NCBI RefSeq assembly: GCF_030272615.1
Contig: NC_081415.1
Span: forward strand, 189,564,270-189,628,269
Direction: 5' to 3'
Source of the DNA: Cryptomeria japonica
Taxonomy: Eukaryota; Streptophyta; Pinopsida; Cupressales; Cupressaceae
DNA: 64,000 nucleotides
The position numbers and the translations under genes were made by a program. Under the pieces are notes generated by a model. That model ran no database searches and was not told the origin of the DNA. It was given only the letters and a program-made list of their open reading frames with translations. Every line of letters starts with the position of its first letter. The first letter of the stretch is position 1. This document shows positions 10,081 through 22,165 of the stretch, one piece after another.

Positions 10081-12582
10081 ACGATATTATATCTAAGGGA
10101 TGGGTTAGTTTAGGTTTTTCTTTTTGCATTGCATATAGTTTCTTTACAAGCACATCACATTCATAAAATTCATGCATTTCTATATAGCAACATCAATAAA
10201 ACAAGGCAACTGTCTAAGTTTATCATTTGTTTGCATTCAGGAGAAACAAGGGTCGTCTCCTTTCTTAGATATTCAGACATGGAGTCTTTAAGGTCCTAAG
10301 GTCATTCATTTTCAACATTACCTTATGATGATGCATTACTTATGGTTGGGTAGTGATTTCACTATTTGAGACTTGTCAACCCAAAATCTATCAATTGCTA
10401 TATCTCAAACACATTAAGAAAATCTCCAATTCATTCTAGACACCTAGTTGATCATATGACTAGTGAAAAATCTAAAATTCTACTTCAGTGCCACTGTAAT
10501 TGTCACACCCAAGTAGGTTTGATTACTTACAAGTCAAGGCAAGAAAATTAAAAAGAACAAGTGCTATGCCAAATATTCATCTCAAGGCAAAAGAGGAATG
10601 ATATATAACTGAAATATCATGCATACAAATTGTGACAAAAAGATTGACTATGGGAACATGCAAGTAACTCCATTAGGGATATGGACACCTACTAGCAATA
10701 TTTGAGAGATTACAGTCTATAACCTCATTTGAGCTCTAAAAGCTTGCTGGCAACGAGGATCTATTCGGGATGCTTTTGAAGTTAGAATAATCCACGTAGC
10801 TAGTCATATAGGATGCTAAGGATGTTTAGTGAACACAAGAGCGAGAATGAACTCATTTGCACATACATGGGCAAAATAAGATCGAAGTTTCAAGAACCAA
10901 TGGGGAACTTTTCTGGGTCTCCATTTGTAAATCCTAGTCACTAAGTGTGTTAATTTGGATGTTCCAAGGGACCTTAAGGATCGATTGACTTCTTATCTAC
11001 TAAATGTTTTGTACCTCCAATTTAATTGGTGTAATATGAAATGCTAAACAAACACAATCATCCTTGTTCGAATAGGAAATGCATCTTCATCATGCATATT
11101 GCATTAGCATAGGTCATGTCAAAAATTCATTGTATCCACATGCATTATGTAGATCATCATGTCATACAGGTCTGCACACTGGGGGCATAACTGAAAAAAT
11201 CCTAAAAATCACATATAGTCTTGAAAAAATTCAAAAAACATTGGAAAATCTTTCAAAAATCCAAAAACAGTGAAAAACATAAAATCCAAAAAACATTGGA
11301 AAATCTTTCAAAAATCCAAAAATAGTGAAAAACATAGAATCCAAAGACATTGGGAAAACACAAAAATTCAAAAACATTGGGAAATCTTTTTAAAATAGCA
11401 AAAACATTCAAATATGATCGTGAAAAAATACCAAAAACATTCACATATAATGTCCTGAAAAAATCAACTAAAAACATTCAAATATCAATCCACAAAATCC
11501 AAAAACATCCAAATATCGATCCACAAAATCAATCCAAAAACAATCAATAAATCAATCAAAAAACTTGCAATAAAATGTCTTGCAAGAAACAAATACCCTA
11601 GCAGATATCTAGCAAATGCTTCACATGAAGTTAACTAAGGATACAACTATCTAGTCAAACATCTACAATTAACTGATCAAATTGTCTTATCAATCGTATC
11701 AACTATCCATATCAAGTGATCATTATCTTGTCTTAAACAAAGGAGGATACACTCGAAATCAGACAAGTCAGTCTTAAATGGGGTCTGCAACTTTTTGAGA
11801 TCAGACATTATCAACTATCACATCAAGCAACTGAGAACAAAGGCACAAGGTCAGTATAGTTGCTAAATTTTGTCTGAGTCAGTCTTTATCTTTTATCATT
11901 TGGCGACAGATTGTGTTCCTATGCTACTCAAGGATGTCCACAAGTGACGAGAGGAGCCATGATGGGCATTATCTTTTTCTTTTTTTGTTGTTTGTGGTGT
12001 GAGCCAATGAAGTTCTAGGTAAATTGCTCTAGTGGGTGTCTATGATAGGAGCATTTAGCTTGTGACTATCGCACATACCTCAACCCCTGAGATTATTCCC
12101 AGAATGGAGGGTTCACTCCTTCTCTGCTACGTGTTTGTTTCTTCAATGAGATATCTTTACATCTTGGTTCCTTATACCCTGATGTGCAAAGCTCCATTGT
12201 TACATAATAAGGCCCAATGATGAATATATATTGTGCAATAAATAATGACATAGGTTCGTGAATCAATCAATTCTCATTTCATCTCATTTTCTTATTGCTA
12301 GTTTGTTGATTCTTTTCTCATCATCTATTTCTAAATCATTTTCTATCATCTAACATTATTCTTTCATCAATCTATTCTCTCATATTCTATCTCACATCTT
12401 CACGTTACCTATCTTTATCTCTAATCAACTAACTATTCTTCTATCTCACATTCTTCTTCTTTCGAGAGATCATTCATATCTTTAAGAGGGGGCATATTTA
12501 CACCCTAAGCATCACCGGGGCAATTTTTTTTTTGTTTTCTTTGAAACAATGTCATGTTGACTTTGTCTCAAAGAGTGGCAAA
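10081..12582 (+). other. 3' noncoding region of Tat-like element E
   Basis: No supported gene. It contains an A-rich stretch of short repeats (11180-11570), a conserved block near 12205 with 'AATAAGGCCCAATGATGA' (compare 'AATAAAGCTCAATGATGA' near 44738 in the intact element), and a terminal CAAAGAGTGGCAAA polypurine tract at 12569-12582. This matches the long post-pol region of the 36181 element. Confidence 0.6.
11228..11400. repeat. A-rich tandem repeat, about 55-60 bp unit
   Basis: Two almost identical units and a third diverged one contain 'AACATTGGAAAATC', 'TTTCAAAAATCCAAAAA' and 'AGTGAAAAACAT'. Short ORFs here on both strands are by-products of the A-rich repeat. Confidence 0.8.
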
Positions 12583-13860
12583 TGTAGACACCTAAAAAAT
12601 GTCTCATTGATCATCTACTAATTATTCCTCCAATTAGTTAAATAATTCTTTAATTATTTAAGTAAGATAATTAATCTTATTCTTCTAATTTCATATTTCC
12701 TCATTTTACTAATTATTCATTTTTAATTTCTATTTCTAATCATTTAATCATTAACCCTTTTCTAAATATTAATTAATTATTTATTATTTAATTGATTGTG
12801 ATTTTAATCCTTTAATTTAAATAGTCTTTTTTATTTAATTAAATTCAATTTCTAAATAATTAAATAGTTTCTTTAAATTATTTAATTAACTAATTTATTC
12901 TTCTAATTCTAATTCCAAATCCCCAAATTCTAATTTCATATTTCCTCTAATTCCAATTCCCCGAATTCATTAATTCTCCAAATTCATATTCTTCTAATTT
13001 CAAATACATGTGCATGATTACAAAAATCAAATTGCAAATCAAAGTCAAGTTCTAAATATATTCAAATAACAAATTGAATTTAAAATAAATTCAATATTTG
13101 AATTAAATCTCATGCAAAGATTAAATTGAAAATCAAAGTCAAAGTGCAAGCACATGCTAAATTAATTAATTCAATTAATTAATTAATTAAATCATTATCT
13201 TTCCAATCTCTACTTCTATCTTCCACTTTACTTTCTTCCAAAAAGCTTTCAATCAGTTAACTATTCCATCTATTTGAATTGATCTTTTCAATTAATTGAT
13301 TAATTATGCCATTTTTTTTTAATTCTCTCCAATCATTCTTTTTCTATCTTCTAGTTAGCTTTTTCTAAATAAAGCTTTCTTTGTCATCAATCAATTATCC
13401 TCCAATCCCCATTTTCATCTTTCCATCAGCTTTTTTTTCAATCAGTTAACTCATTTATTTATTCAATCAATTGAGTTCCACCTCCAAATTAGTTGTTCAA
13501 CTATCAATCAACATGTGAGCTCACCTGAGTTCCACATCTTGATCAATCTATTCCACCTCTCAATCAATCCTCTCCAATAATCTATAAATTGAGCATTCAA
13601 TCTCCATTTTCAACAATCACGATAAAATCTTTGTGTCAATTGCAGGTTGTCAGCGCAATATCTAAGAGCCATCATACCACAAAGAAGAGAAGAACAATGG
13701 AAGCTATATGTGATCATGGAATAGGGAGTTTGAATTGATTTATTTTCATATTCCTATTGCTTGTTTGCATTATTTCATTGAGTTTATTTTGAATTCTTTG
13801 ATTAGATAGGGATTCGTGATTTCCCTTTGATTTCTGATTGATTACATGTTTGATTTTAGC
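12583..13860 (+). repeat. LTR of Tat-like element E
   Basis: Starts TGTAGACACC after a polypurine tract, the same start as the LTRs at 36181 and 46789, and ends near 13860 at TTTTAGCA where copia coding sequence begins. The U3 part is an AT-rich tract of TTAATTAAATAATT-like runs. No TATA box was assigned. The 3' end is inferred from the change of sequence type. Confidence 0.6.
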
Positions 13861-14155
13861 ATACACAAAGGCTATGTAAGAAGAGTTAGATCAGATTGAA
13901 AAGAACAAAACATGGGAGCTTGTTTCGAGACCTAAGGACAAGAATGTAATTGGTACTAAATGGGTTTTCTAGAATAAGCTGAATGAAGATGGAGAAGTTG
14001 TTAGAAACAAAGCAAGACTGGTATGTAAAGGATATTCACAAATTGAAGGTATTGATTTTGAGGAGACTTTTTCTCTGGTATCTAGAATTGAAGCTGTTAG
14101 ATTATTTTTTGCATATGCTGCTGATAAGAAATTCAAGGTATATCAGATGGATGTG
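13861..14155 (+). pseudogene. Ty1/copia reverse transcriptase fragment
   Basis: About 98 codons of the N-terminal part of copia RT: 'NKTWELV', 'GTKWVF', 'KARLVCKGY', 'IDFEETFS', and the run into the first catalytic Asp ('VYQMDV'). In-frame stops replace the expected residues near 13876 and 13970. It is cut precisely at 14155, where a Tat-like LTR begins, and starts where LTR E ends. Only this scrap of a copia element is present, with no associated LTR recognised. Confidence 0.88.
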
Positions 14156-16734
14156 TGTAGGCATCTAAAAGTGGTCAATGCTTGTGGTGGCATACTTTAA
14201 CATATTCGCATGACCTTATTTTAGGGTTTTTACATCCTATTAACATTTCTTCTATGTCGTGCACTTGATCTTCATCATTTGTCGATATCTTGTCTTTCTT
14301 CTGTATTTCTTTCCTCTTCAATTGTGTTTCTCACATTCTCAATTAGGTCTTGTTGCACACTCAATCATCAATTTGTCAATCTCTTGTCAATTTGCGACAG
14401 ATTTTGTCATTGATCTTTTGTCATTAGACCTTCATCAAGTCGACCTTTTATCAATCTTTGATCATTTCATCATCGATCTCAATCAATCATCATTTCTCAC
14501 TAATTTGGATCAATTAGTCATTGGCCCTCGTCAATTGGTGCCAATCAATTGCAATCCTTGTCAATTTTGATAAATTTGTCATTGATCTTGGTCAATCAAC
14601 TTCAATGCTTTATCAATTGTCCAATTTTCATCATGATCAGATCAACCCTACATCAATTATCTTTTGTCAAGACCTAGTTGCCGTCCTTGCATTTCTAATT
14701 CATCTCCCAAGGTTTTCTAATTTAATCATTTAATCCTTTTGTCATTTTCCTTATAGGTTAAATAAATAAATTTATTTTATCCTAGGTCTCTTTGTCACAA
14801 TTAAATATTTTTATTTAATTGGCTAACTATGAATTAATGAATAAGGAATATTTATTTATTGATTCTTTCTAATTTTCATTTTTCAAAACATTCTAATTCT
14901 TAATTTCTTCTCATTTTCCTGAATTTTAATTCATCAATATCCAACTAGTTCCTTAACTTTCTATTTTGATTTTTCCAACTAATATACTTCCTAAAATCTA
15001 TCCTTTTTTGTGCTTTATTTGGAAGATATTACTTCTATAATTTTTAAATTCAAGGATTTGACAATCTTATCTTGACATGATTTTATCCTCTTGCATGAGA
15101 ATATGTGTCATGGCATTTCTTTTTCAATCTGATTTTTCCCTTGATTGTCTAAGAATGTTTTGAAATATAAGATTCATTGATAAATCTTTACAATCTGCAT
15201 TATTCAATCTATTTAAAAATCTGCATAAAACATTAAAAATCAGTCTAAAAATCTGTCAAAAAACATTTTTTAAAAAAACATTAAAAATTAGTTTAAAAAT
15301 CTGTCAAAAAAAAAAAAAACATTTGAAATTCTCTTACAAATCCGCGAAAACAATTAATAGTAATTCATTTTTATAAGCTCCTGAAAACATGTTGAAACCC
15401 ACTTTATAAGCTGCTAAAAAAGTGTCTAAAACCATTTCAAATATGCTTTCTAAAAATAAATAAAAATCTATTGTAATGGGGCTGCAAAGATTGTTATAAA
15501 TTGCAGATTTCTTTTTAATGCATGGCAGATTTTGTGGGATATGTTTTGAATGAGCATGATTGTCTTGAGTCTAAGTCCAAACATCTTGTCTTTCATGATT
15601 ATCAAAAGTTGAATCATACACATTGTCACAAAAATAAAAAGGTCATTTTCAAACATGTCCAAACAAGTCCAAAACAAAAGCATTCATCCGACAAAGTTCA
15701 ATTTTTTTTTTCATAATATGGCTTTCAAAAACATTGGAAAATTTTATCGTCAACTACATGTCACTTAGGGTTAGGTCCATCATAGTCCGTACCTAGGTTT
15801 TAGGGGATAATCATTTTCACTATTAGTATCCTCATTTTTTCACTTAGTATCTTCATTCTTAGTGTCCTATTTTAGTGTCCTCATTTTGAACTTAGGTTTA
15901 GCACCATTTTCCTAAGTTATGCATATCATTATTAGGTTCCTTCTTAGGTGTCATTTTGCATGCCATCATTAGGTCCTTCCTAGGTTTGCACTTTCCATAA
16001 ATCATTGTCAAATACCAAAGTTAGGTTTCACCTAGGTCATATTCTTTGCATATCAAAAAGTCATTCCTTTGCATATTTCTTTTTGCACATAGGGTAATAT
16101 CATTTCATAGTCTAACCCTAGGTTTGGTCTTAGGTTAACATTATAATACATTTTGCACCTACACCTTAGTGTCATATCATTGTGTCATAATCAACTTTTA
16201 TCCATATCATCATATAAGGTCACATTTTCATACCCTGTCTCTCTTCATAACTTAGGTAATTATCATATCACATTGTAGGTTTTCATCTTAGATCATTGTC
16301 CTTTTGCATATAGTGTCAAAATTAGGTTTTTGTCATACTTGAGGATTCAATTCTTTAGGTAAAACCCTAAGTCATTGTTAGGAGTTCTAAACCTTGTCAA
16401 ATTTTCATCCTCTTTTGTCATCAACATCATTATCAAACCTCGCTTATTATTGAAGCATACAGGTGAGACATCGTCATTTTTCCTATCGTCACTTGGTCCT
16501 TTTGTCCTTTAAGGTCTAGACATCATTTCGATTCCCAAGGGTCGAATCTTTTAGGGTTGCATTTTAAAGTTTGTCTAAACTCTCCAAAATCACAAAAAAT
16601 ATAGGTTGCACACTTATTTTAGTTTGCATTGTCAATCATTAGGTTGCATTTAGGTGCACATTATTGTCATCCTAAGCATTCAAGAGTCCAACCTTCATAG
16701 ATTGCATTGCCAATCATCTAGGTTGCATTAGTTG
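14156..16734 (+). other. Tat-like LTR (element F) and 5' leader
   Basis: Begins TGTAGGCATCTAAAAG, a diverged form of the TGTAGACACCTAAAAT start of the 36181 LTR, exactly where the copia fragment stops. I cannot place the LTR/leader border. 14270-14640 is rich in TCAATC/TTGTC motifs. 15190-15350 holds short A-rich repeats ('AAAATCTGTCAAAAAA'). 15760-16420 is dominated by scattered TTAGGT/CATT motifs. No ORF in it is supported. Confidence 0.5.
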
Positions 16735-18615
16735 AATCCATCATCCAAAAAAAACACAAAACATGCAAATGCAACAACATCAAACTCAGTCACTCGATCC
16801 AAATGTGGGTTCGTCAAGAAATGTACTACCACAATATGAGACAGTACAATTGGGACCACCTGGATATTATGAACCCATATTTGTGCCAATGAAACCATGA
16901 TTTGGAAGTGTTCCACTAACACCATTAGGGAGTGCACCATTCGATTTCAATCAATTAAACCAGCAATATGACACACAACCTCCAATTTCATATGAGGAAC
17001 AAAACCTTATACAAGTATTTGGCTCAAACCAAGACCTTCAACAAGAAATGGATCCAAATAACCCATCAAATTCTAATGATTCAAATGATCTTGAAATGTT
17101 TATTAGCAATCCAAAAAAATTATAAAAAAAATGAACAAGTTCTTCAGTAAAGTGTCTAGATTATTTCCCGACAAGTATAGAAGCATGCTTGAAGTTGCTA
17201 CAACCTCAAATGATCAAAATAATGTACAAACACAACATGAATTCGGTAATCTTTCAATTTTTGAACCTCATCCAGATGAAAAAAATGCACAACAGGAAGT
17301 AACAACCACACCACTTCAGAAGAGTGTCTCTAAATCATTGGGTGTGAGTGTTCCATTAAAATCAACCTTTGAAACAATTAATAATCCATTGTTCAATACT
17401 ACATCATTTTCATAAGATCAAATGGTGATGGCAAAATCATTGACAAACACAATGTATCCAAAGACATCACAAGTTCTCCAAAGTGGATCGCAATCACAAA
17501 TGCAAGAGCATTTTACGACTAGAATGCCAAACATTACTGGTGTCCAAACTAATCCAATGATACAACAAATTTCTTATGTTCACTCAAGTTTAGTACATGT
17601 GACAAATGCACATTCACAAATGACACAAAGTTTGTTGATAGGACCTTCAATTATGGCAACAAAAGGAAAAAATAGTGGCACACATCCACAACAAATATTG
17701 CAAAAATTATAAATGCACAACAAGAACCATCGAATATGTAAACACGTAATGCACAACAATAGTATTATACTCAGCAACAAATAATAGTGCCTTCTGCGCT
17801 ACTACAAGTAAATACAAACTTACAACAACAACAATCATTTGGACAAAATTCACAATAAGTAAATGCAAGTGCCATTCCGCATTTAAAAGTGAAACAACCT
17901 AAATCACATAAGAAAAGATTTTTGAAATTAATGGGGTTTACATCAGGGGAGAAGCAAATGGCACAAAATTAACAAATTATGATTCAAAGTCAACAACATC
18001 ATTATCAACAACAATATGTGCCTCAGTATGCACAACAAGGGCAAGAAAGCTATTATATGCCCCAACAACAACAACAATAGGCAAATGCGCATTACCAAAC
18101 ACAAATGCAATTTCAACAACCCAAAGTGTAGTATCAACCACAGATGCACATGGCAATTTCATCTCAATGGGCACAACAAAATACTTCGCACCAAAGCATG
18201 GCAGTACCTCAAAAACACGAGTAATTCCAAAATGAATATATGCCAAAGACACCAAAGACAATGATTTCTGAACGTCAACAACCATTTTGAAGTACTATAT
18301 ATCAAAAACAAGGATATCCAGGGATGAATGATGACCCTCAAAAGCCTTCACAATCAGATGTGTTGGTGCAACAAATTGAAAATATGCAAAGATAAATAGA
18401 GGCATTAAAAACCAAAAGTACAAGGAAGTTATACACATAGCAAGACTTATGCCCTAATCCATTTGATAAAATTTTGTACATGCCTCCCTTTCCTAAGCAC
18501 TTTGAAGCATCGAATTTTGAAAATGCAAGGGAAATGATAATCCAAAAGATCATATTCGAGCTTTTTACGCAGCATGTACTGAGGTAACTTATGATGAGAC
18601 TTATTTCTCTAGTTT
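16735..18615 (+). pseudogene. Gag remnant of Tat-like element F
   Basis: The coding trace starts near 16760 with a Gln/Asn/Pro/Tyr-rich region ('QYETVQLGPPGYY', 'QQYDTQPPISYEEQN'), becomes frameshifted with many CAA codons between 17120 and 18420, and ends with a segment equivalent to the start of the capsid domain in the better copy: 'MPPFP.HF' and 'HIRAFYAACTEV..DETYF' here against 'MPPFPTHF' and 'HIRQFFTACIEVAAEETYL' at 40500-40640. Coding ends abruptly at an LTR beginning at 18616. Too many stops and shifts for any product. Confidence 0.7.
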
Positions 18616-19232
18616 TGTTGAAAGTATTTTTGTGTTTTGGCTGACATCCTCGATATGATAAAGATTACTTTTTGTAGTAGTGTGTAAAGGATATTCTTAG
18701 GCTAACCTTTACTCCTACTAAGCCAACTTTATGAAAACCTACTCAATATACATGTAGTTGCTTAGTGATGAGTAGAGTATGGTCTTTTTTATCCTTGTAT
18801 TGTATATACAATGAATGTAAAAGGTGTTTATGTGTAATGAATGTAAAAAGTGTTTATGTACCTCAACAAAACTGTATCTCATGCATATGACAAATGCAAA
18901 AATAACAATTTAATTTTTGTAATATTGACTTCAAGCCATCATTCGACAGTGAGCTGTTATGCTTTGGACAGTGGGTCCATCCATCAATAAGCCACCTTTT
19001 GTACTCTATAACCGGTTACATGATATTGAGAGCTAATCGTCTCCATGGTTTTTCCCATCTCAAGTTTTCCACATATAAAATACTAGTGTCATGTGGTGTA
19101 CCCTATTTCTGCTTACTGTTCTTTTTATTTCTGCAATTTAGTTATGTTATGTGGATGGTTGTTCAAAAGTTTTAATAAATTAAAGGGAATACTAATTCAC
19201 CCCTCCCCTCTCAGTATTTTGGATGTTCAACA
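18616..19232 (+). repeat. LTR (copia-style, family G), no internal region
   Basis: TGTTGAA...TTCAACA with 7-bp inverted termini, 617 bp. Near the 3' end it has 'TTTTTCCCATCTCAAGTTTTCC' style blocks, a 'TTCACCCCTCCCCTCTCAGTATTTT' C-rich tail and a likely 'ATATAAAATA', the same plan as the gag+ORF2 LTRs. It separates Gag of element F from the 3' region of family 1. I see no target duplication (AGTTT against CTCTC). Confidence 0.7.
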
Positions 19233-20062
19233 CTCTCCTCTTGCTTGTTTGTGATGTGTTTTTCTATTTTGATAGGTTCTCTTTGATGAACCTTGTCAGT
19301 TCGTTGGTGTAAGGTAATAAAGAGGTCGAATCTATTGTGACATTCTTCTATTTGTATCTCAATTCTTCTATTTGTTGTCCCTTGTGTTTTCTACTTGGGG
19401 ATAATGAAAAGTGTTGAGATCTATTTTGGTCTCTTCCATGTTGACTAAAAAGACACTTGTTCCTAGCTTTCATTGTGCTTATGGTTCCACTACCTTTGGT
19501 AGATGAGGTCAATTCAATACAAACATTTCATGATATACATTATTTATCATAGGAGCATACTGACCCCAGAGTTAGTGGATCCCGTATCTATTTTCATGTT
19601 TCGTGACCATTATCCTTTGATTTGTCCTTTCTTGGGGGCATATCATTGTGATAATATGCTTGTCTTTGGATGCATGCTATCATAAAGCAATTGCTCCTGA
19701 TAAGGTATATACAATTTCTTTAATGTGGGGGAATACACTCTGCTCAATGTTTCACTTTATGCACACACTATCACATGTCTCAATACTCAAGTTACTTTGC
19801 AAACCGATCTTTTGCTTTGTAATTTGGTATTTTTCATTTTTCATGATATAGTAAGTGAATCTTACTAGGCTAGCAGTCATGATTTTCTCTCTCTCTTATG
19901 ATGTCCATTTTATCTTGATATTGAGGTAGAAAGACCTCAAAATCCCTTGGGGGTTTGGTGTGTCTTGTCTCTTTGATGTCTTGATGAAATTTTTCAATGC
20001 AAACCTTTATACTTTACTAAAAGTATGTTTAGTCTCATACTCTTGCTAAAGTGGGGGCTAAA
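19233..20062 (+). other. 3' noncoding region of Tat-like family 1, second copy
   Basis: Collinear with 1379-2175, ending in GCTAAAGTGGGGGCTAAA (polypurine tract at 20048-20062). Contains no supported gene. Confidence 0.65.
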
Positions 20063-20876
20063 CGTAGTGTCCTAACTTGTACTTGCCTACCTTTTTTTTT
20101 CCTCACCTAGGCCTCACTTTGGTGTTCATCCCCTAAGGCCTAATTGAAGCGCTAATTATGCTTACACCATGTATCAAGTCATGTTTTCATGATCTGAATT
20201 TCTTTCTCCAAGATCCTGGGACCCTGATGTCCAAGACCATGACACTATGCACCATGGTCCTTAAGGACCAAGGTGCCCAGTGCCATGGTCCTCCCAAATA
20301 GGGTCCTTTTGAGGGCCTCATAACGGTAACATGATTTGAGCATAAACCTAGATCCCATGTCGGCCAATGTCAAAAAATTAATTTGTTTTTCAACTAGAAT
20401 GTATAAAAGGAGGTCTACCCCTCTCATTTCAAACCCAACGAACAAATTCATCCTCAATCACACATTAGCAAATTCAAGTGAGCAAGTAATCAGTCTTCTT
20501 TTAACCATTGGAGAAAAAGTAAAGTCAATATTCAAGTATTGGAGATGATATTCATGTTCTATGTTTTATGAAGACTATCCACATGAAACCCTAATTCCTT
20601 TTGAAGACAAACAAAACTTCATTAAAATGAATATCATTAATGTTTCAAATATTTTTAGCCTTTCCCTCAAAAGGAAAGCATTTCCATTACAGTATTTCAT
20701 TTACATTTCAATTCTATTTCATGTTTAATTATAAAACTAAGGTTTGACCTAAGGCAAATCTCTATTCCCAACCATTTCCCCCTTTCTACTATGTGTAGGA
20801 ACACGTACAGAGCTACAATTTTCAGGAACAACATTATTCATAAAGAAGAACGGGTTTGCTTTTGGATGGCGAAAAG
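20063..20876 (+). repeat. LTR of Tat-like family 1, second copy
   Basis: Follows a polypurine tract. It starts CGTAGTGTCC, apparently TG mutated to CG, and is collinear with the LTR at 2176, including the palindromic GGACC repeat region (20255-20270), 'GTCAAAAAATTA' and a TATA-like GTATAAAAGG near 20400. The 3' end is placed by analogy just before GTGTGGACGACC and is approximate. Confidence 0.6.
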
Positions 20877-21239
20877 TGTGGACGACCATGGCAACTACCA
20901 CCACGGTCCTAATAATTTAGGTTGAGTTTCTAGGAATACTTATGAACCTTCATCTACTACTCAGATCTAGATTTGTGGCTCTGTTCAATGACTATAGCTC
21001 ACTATTCATGCATAATTGCTTCATTTTTCACACATTTATCCTAATTTCAACAACATTAATTAAATCAATTCAACTAAAGGGAAATAAGAGTTTCCACTTA
21101 GGAAACCAAGAATTTGATTAGAATCTTGGTCTTTTAGCCTTAGATTTATCAAATTTCACCTTTCCCCAATGTCTTGGCCTCTAAACAAAAATTAGTGGTT
21201 TTACTACATCCCATGGTGAAACCCTAATTTTTCACCATC
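20877..21239 (+). other. Leader-like sequence after family 1 LTR; no gene seen
   Basis: Starts with a diverged primer-site-like stretch and contains only short, closed frames. Probably 5' leader of the same family. Confidence 0.3.
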
Positions 21240-22165
21240 ACACTTTCTACAAATTTAATGAATATTTATTATTTATTTTAATTATCTTAACCCCACCCTT
21301 TTCCTATATTAATTAAAAATACTTATTTAATTAATCAATTTATTATCCTCTTCTGTCTAATCCTATCCCTCCAACTTGTTTACATGGATAATAATCTAAA
21401 TCCATAGCCATGCGACAAGTGTCATAGTCCTCTTCATTTGATTTGTCCTTTCTCCAATATCCACATTAATTGAACCAAAAAGTCAACCCACCTCTTAATC
21501 TTATCCTTCCATTTCAAATTAACCTATTAATTCTATTCACTCTTACCTACTACTCAATCTCCTCCCTTCATCTCTACCTACCCTTCAATCCTATTGATTC
21601 TCTTCTAACTATGTGATCATGGCCATACACCTTTTAACCTCTAAGTATAAGCCCTTGATTCTATTGGAGATTTATTTAAAAGAGGTTTCTTCCTTCCATT
21701 TTGAATGTCCATAATCATTAGAGTAATTATAAAATGACAAAATCTCTCAATATCTTACATCATCATCCTCAACATTGCCTCATAGCCTTACATCATCAAT
21801 CAACCACACTCCATTCTTTCATGACCTCTTGTGCTAGTGTTGCTTAGCTAAGAGAAAAATCCATTTTCACAAGATCTTGGAGGATAGGATAACAATGAAG
21901 ACAAGTCTATTATGTGTGAAGGTATAATAGTTGGTTTATTTCATTTTGTTTGCATGCATGATATAGTAATCCATTGGTGTTGTTGAATGGTTAGGTAGAT
22001 TCTAGACTACTGGTTGGGTTGTTTAGGGTTTAGAAATAGGTCCAACTTCTAGCATTCATACTAGGGATTATAAGTAGTCTTATCTTAAGTGTGCATGCAA
22101 TAACCTTCTCATATTCTCATTTAGAGGTCTTAATGGTCTAGTTGCCACAAATAGTGATACGAACT
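21240..22165 (+). repeat. Diverged LTR remnant related to the Tat-like TGTAGACACC family
   Basis: The order of blocks matches the LTR at 36181: TTAATTAAATA runs, 'CTCTACCTACCC', 'CTATTTAAGG'-like 'TTATTTAAAAGAGG', 'CTCTTGTGC', 'CAAGATC..GGA' and 'GTATAATAGTTGG..TTCATTT' (compare 'GGTATAATCTTTGTGATTTCATTT'). The 5' end is not recognisable and the 3' end is approximate. Confidence 0.45.

Noticed and set aside
11253-11477. A Phe/Asn/Val-rich minus-strand ORF.
   Set aside because: Produced by the A-rich tandem repeat; the same words repeat in register with the DNA repeat.
17943-18285. Leu/His-rich and Val-rich minus-strand ORFs.
   Set aside because: Complement of a CAA-rich (Gln-rich) Gag tract; not genes.
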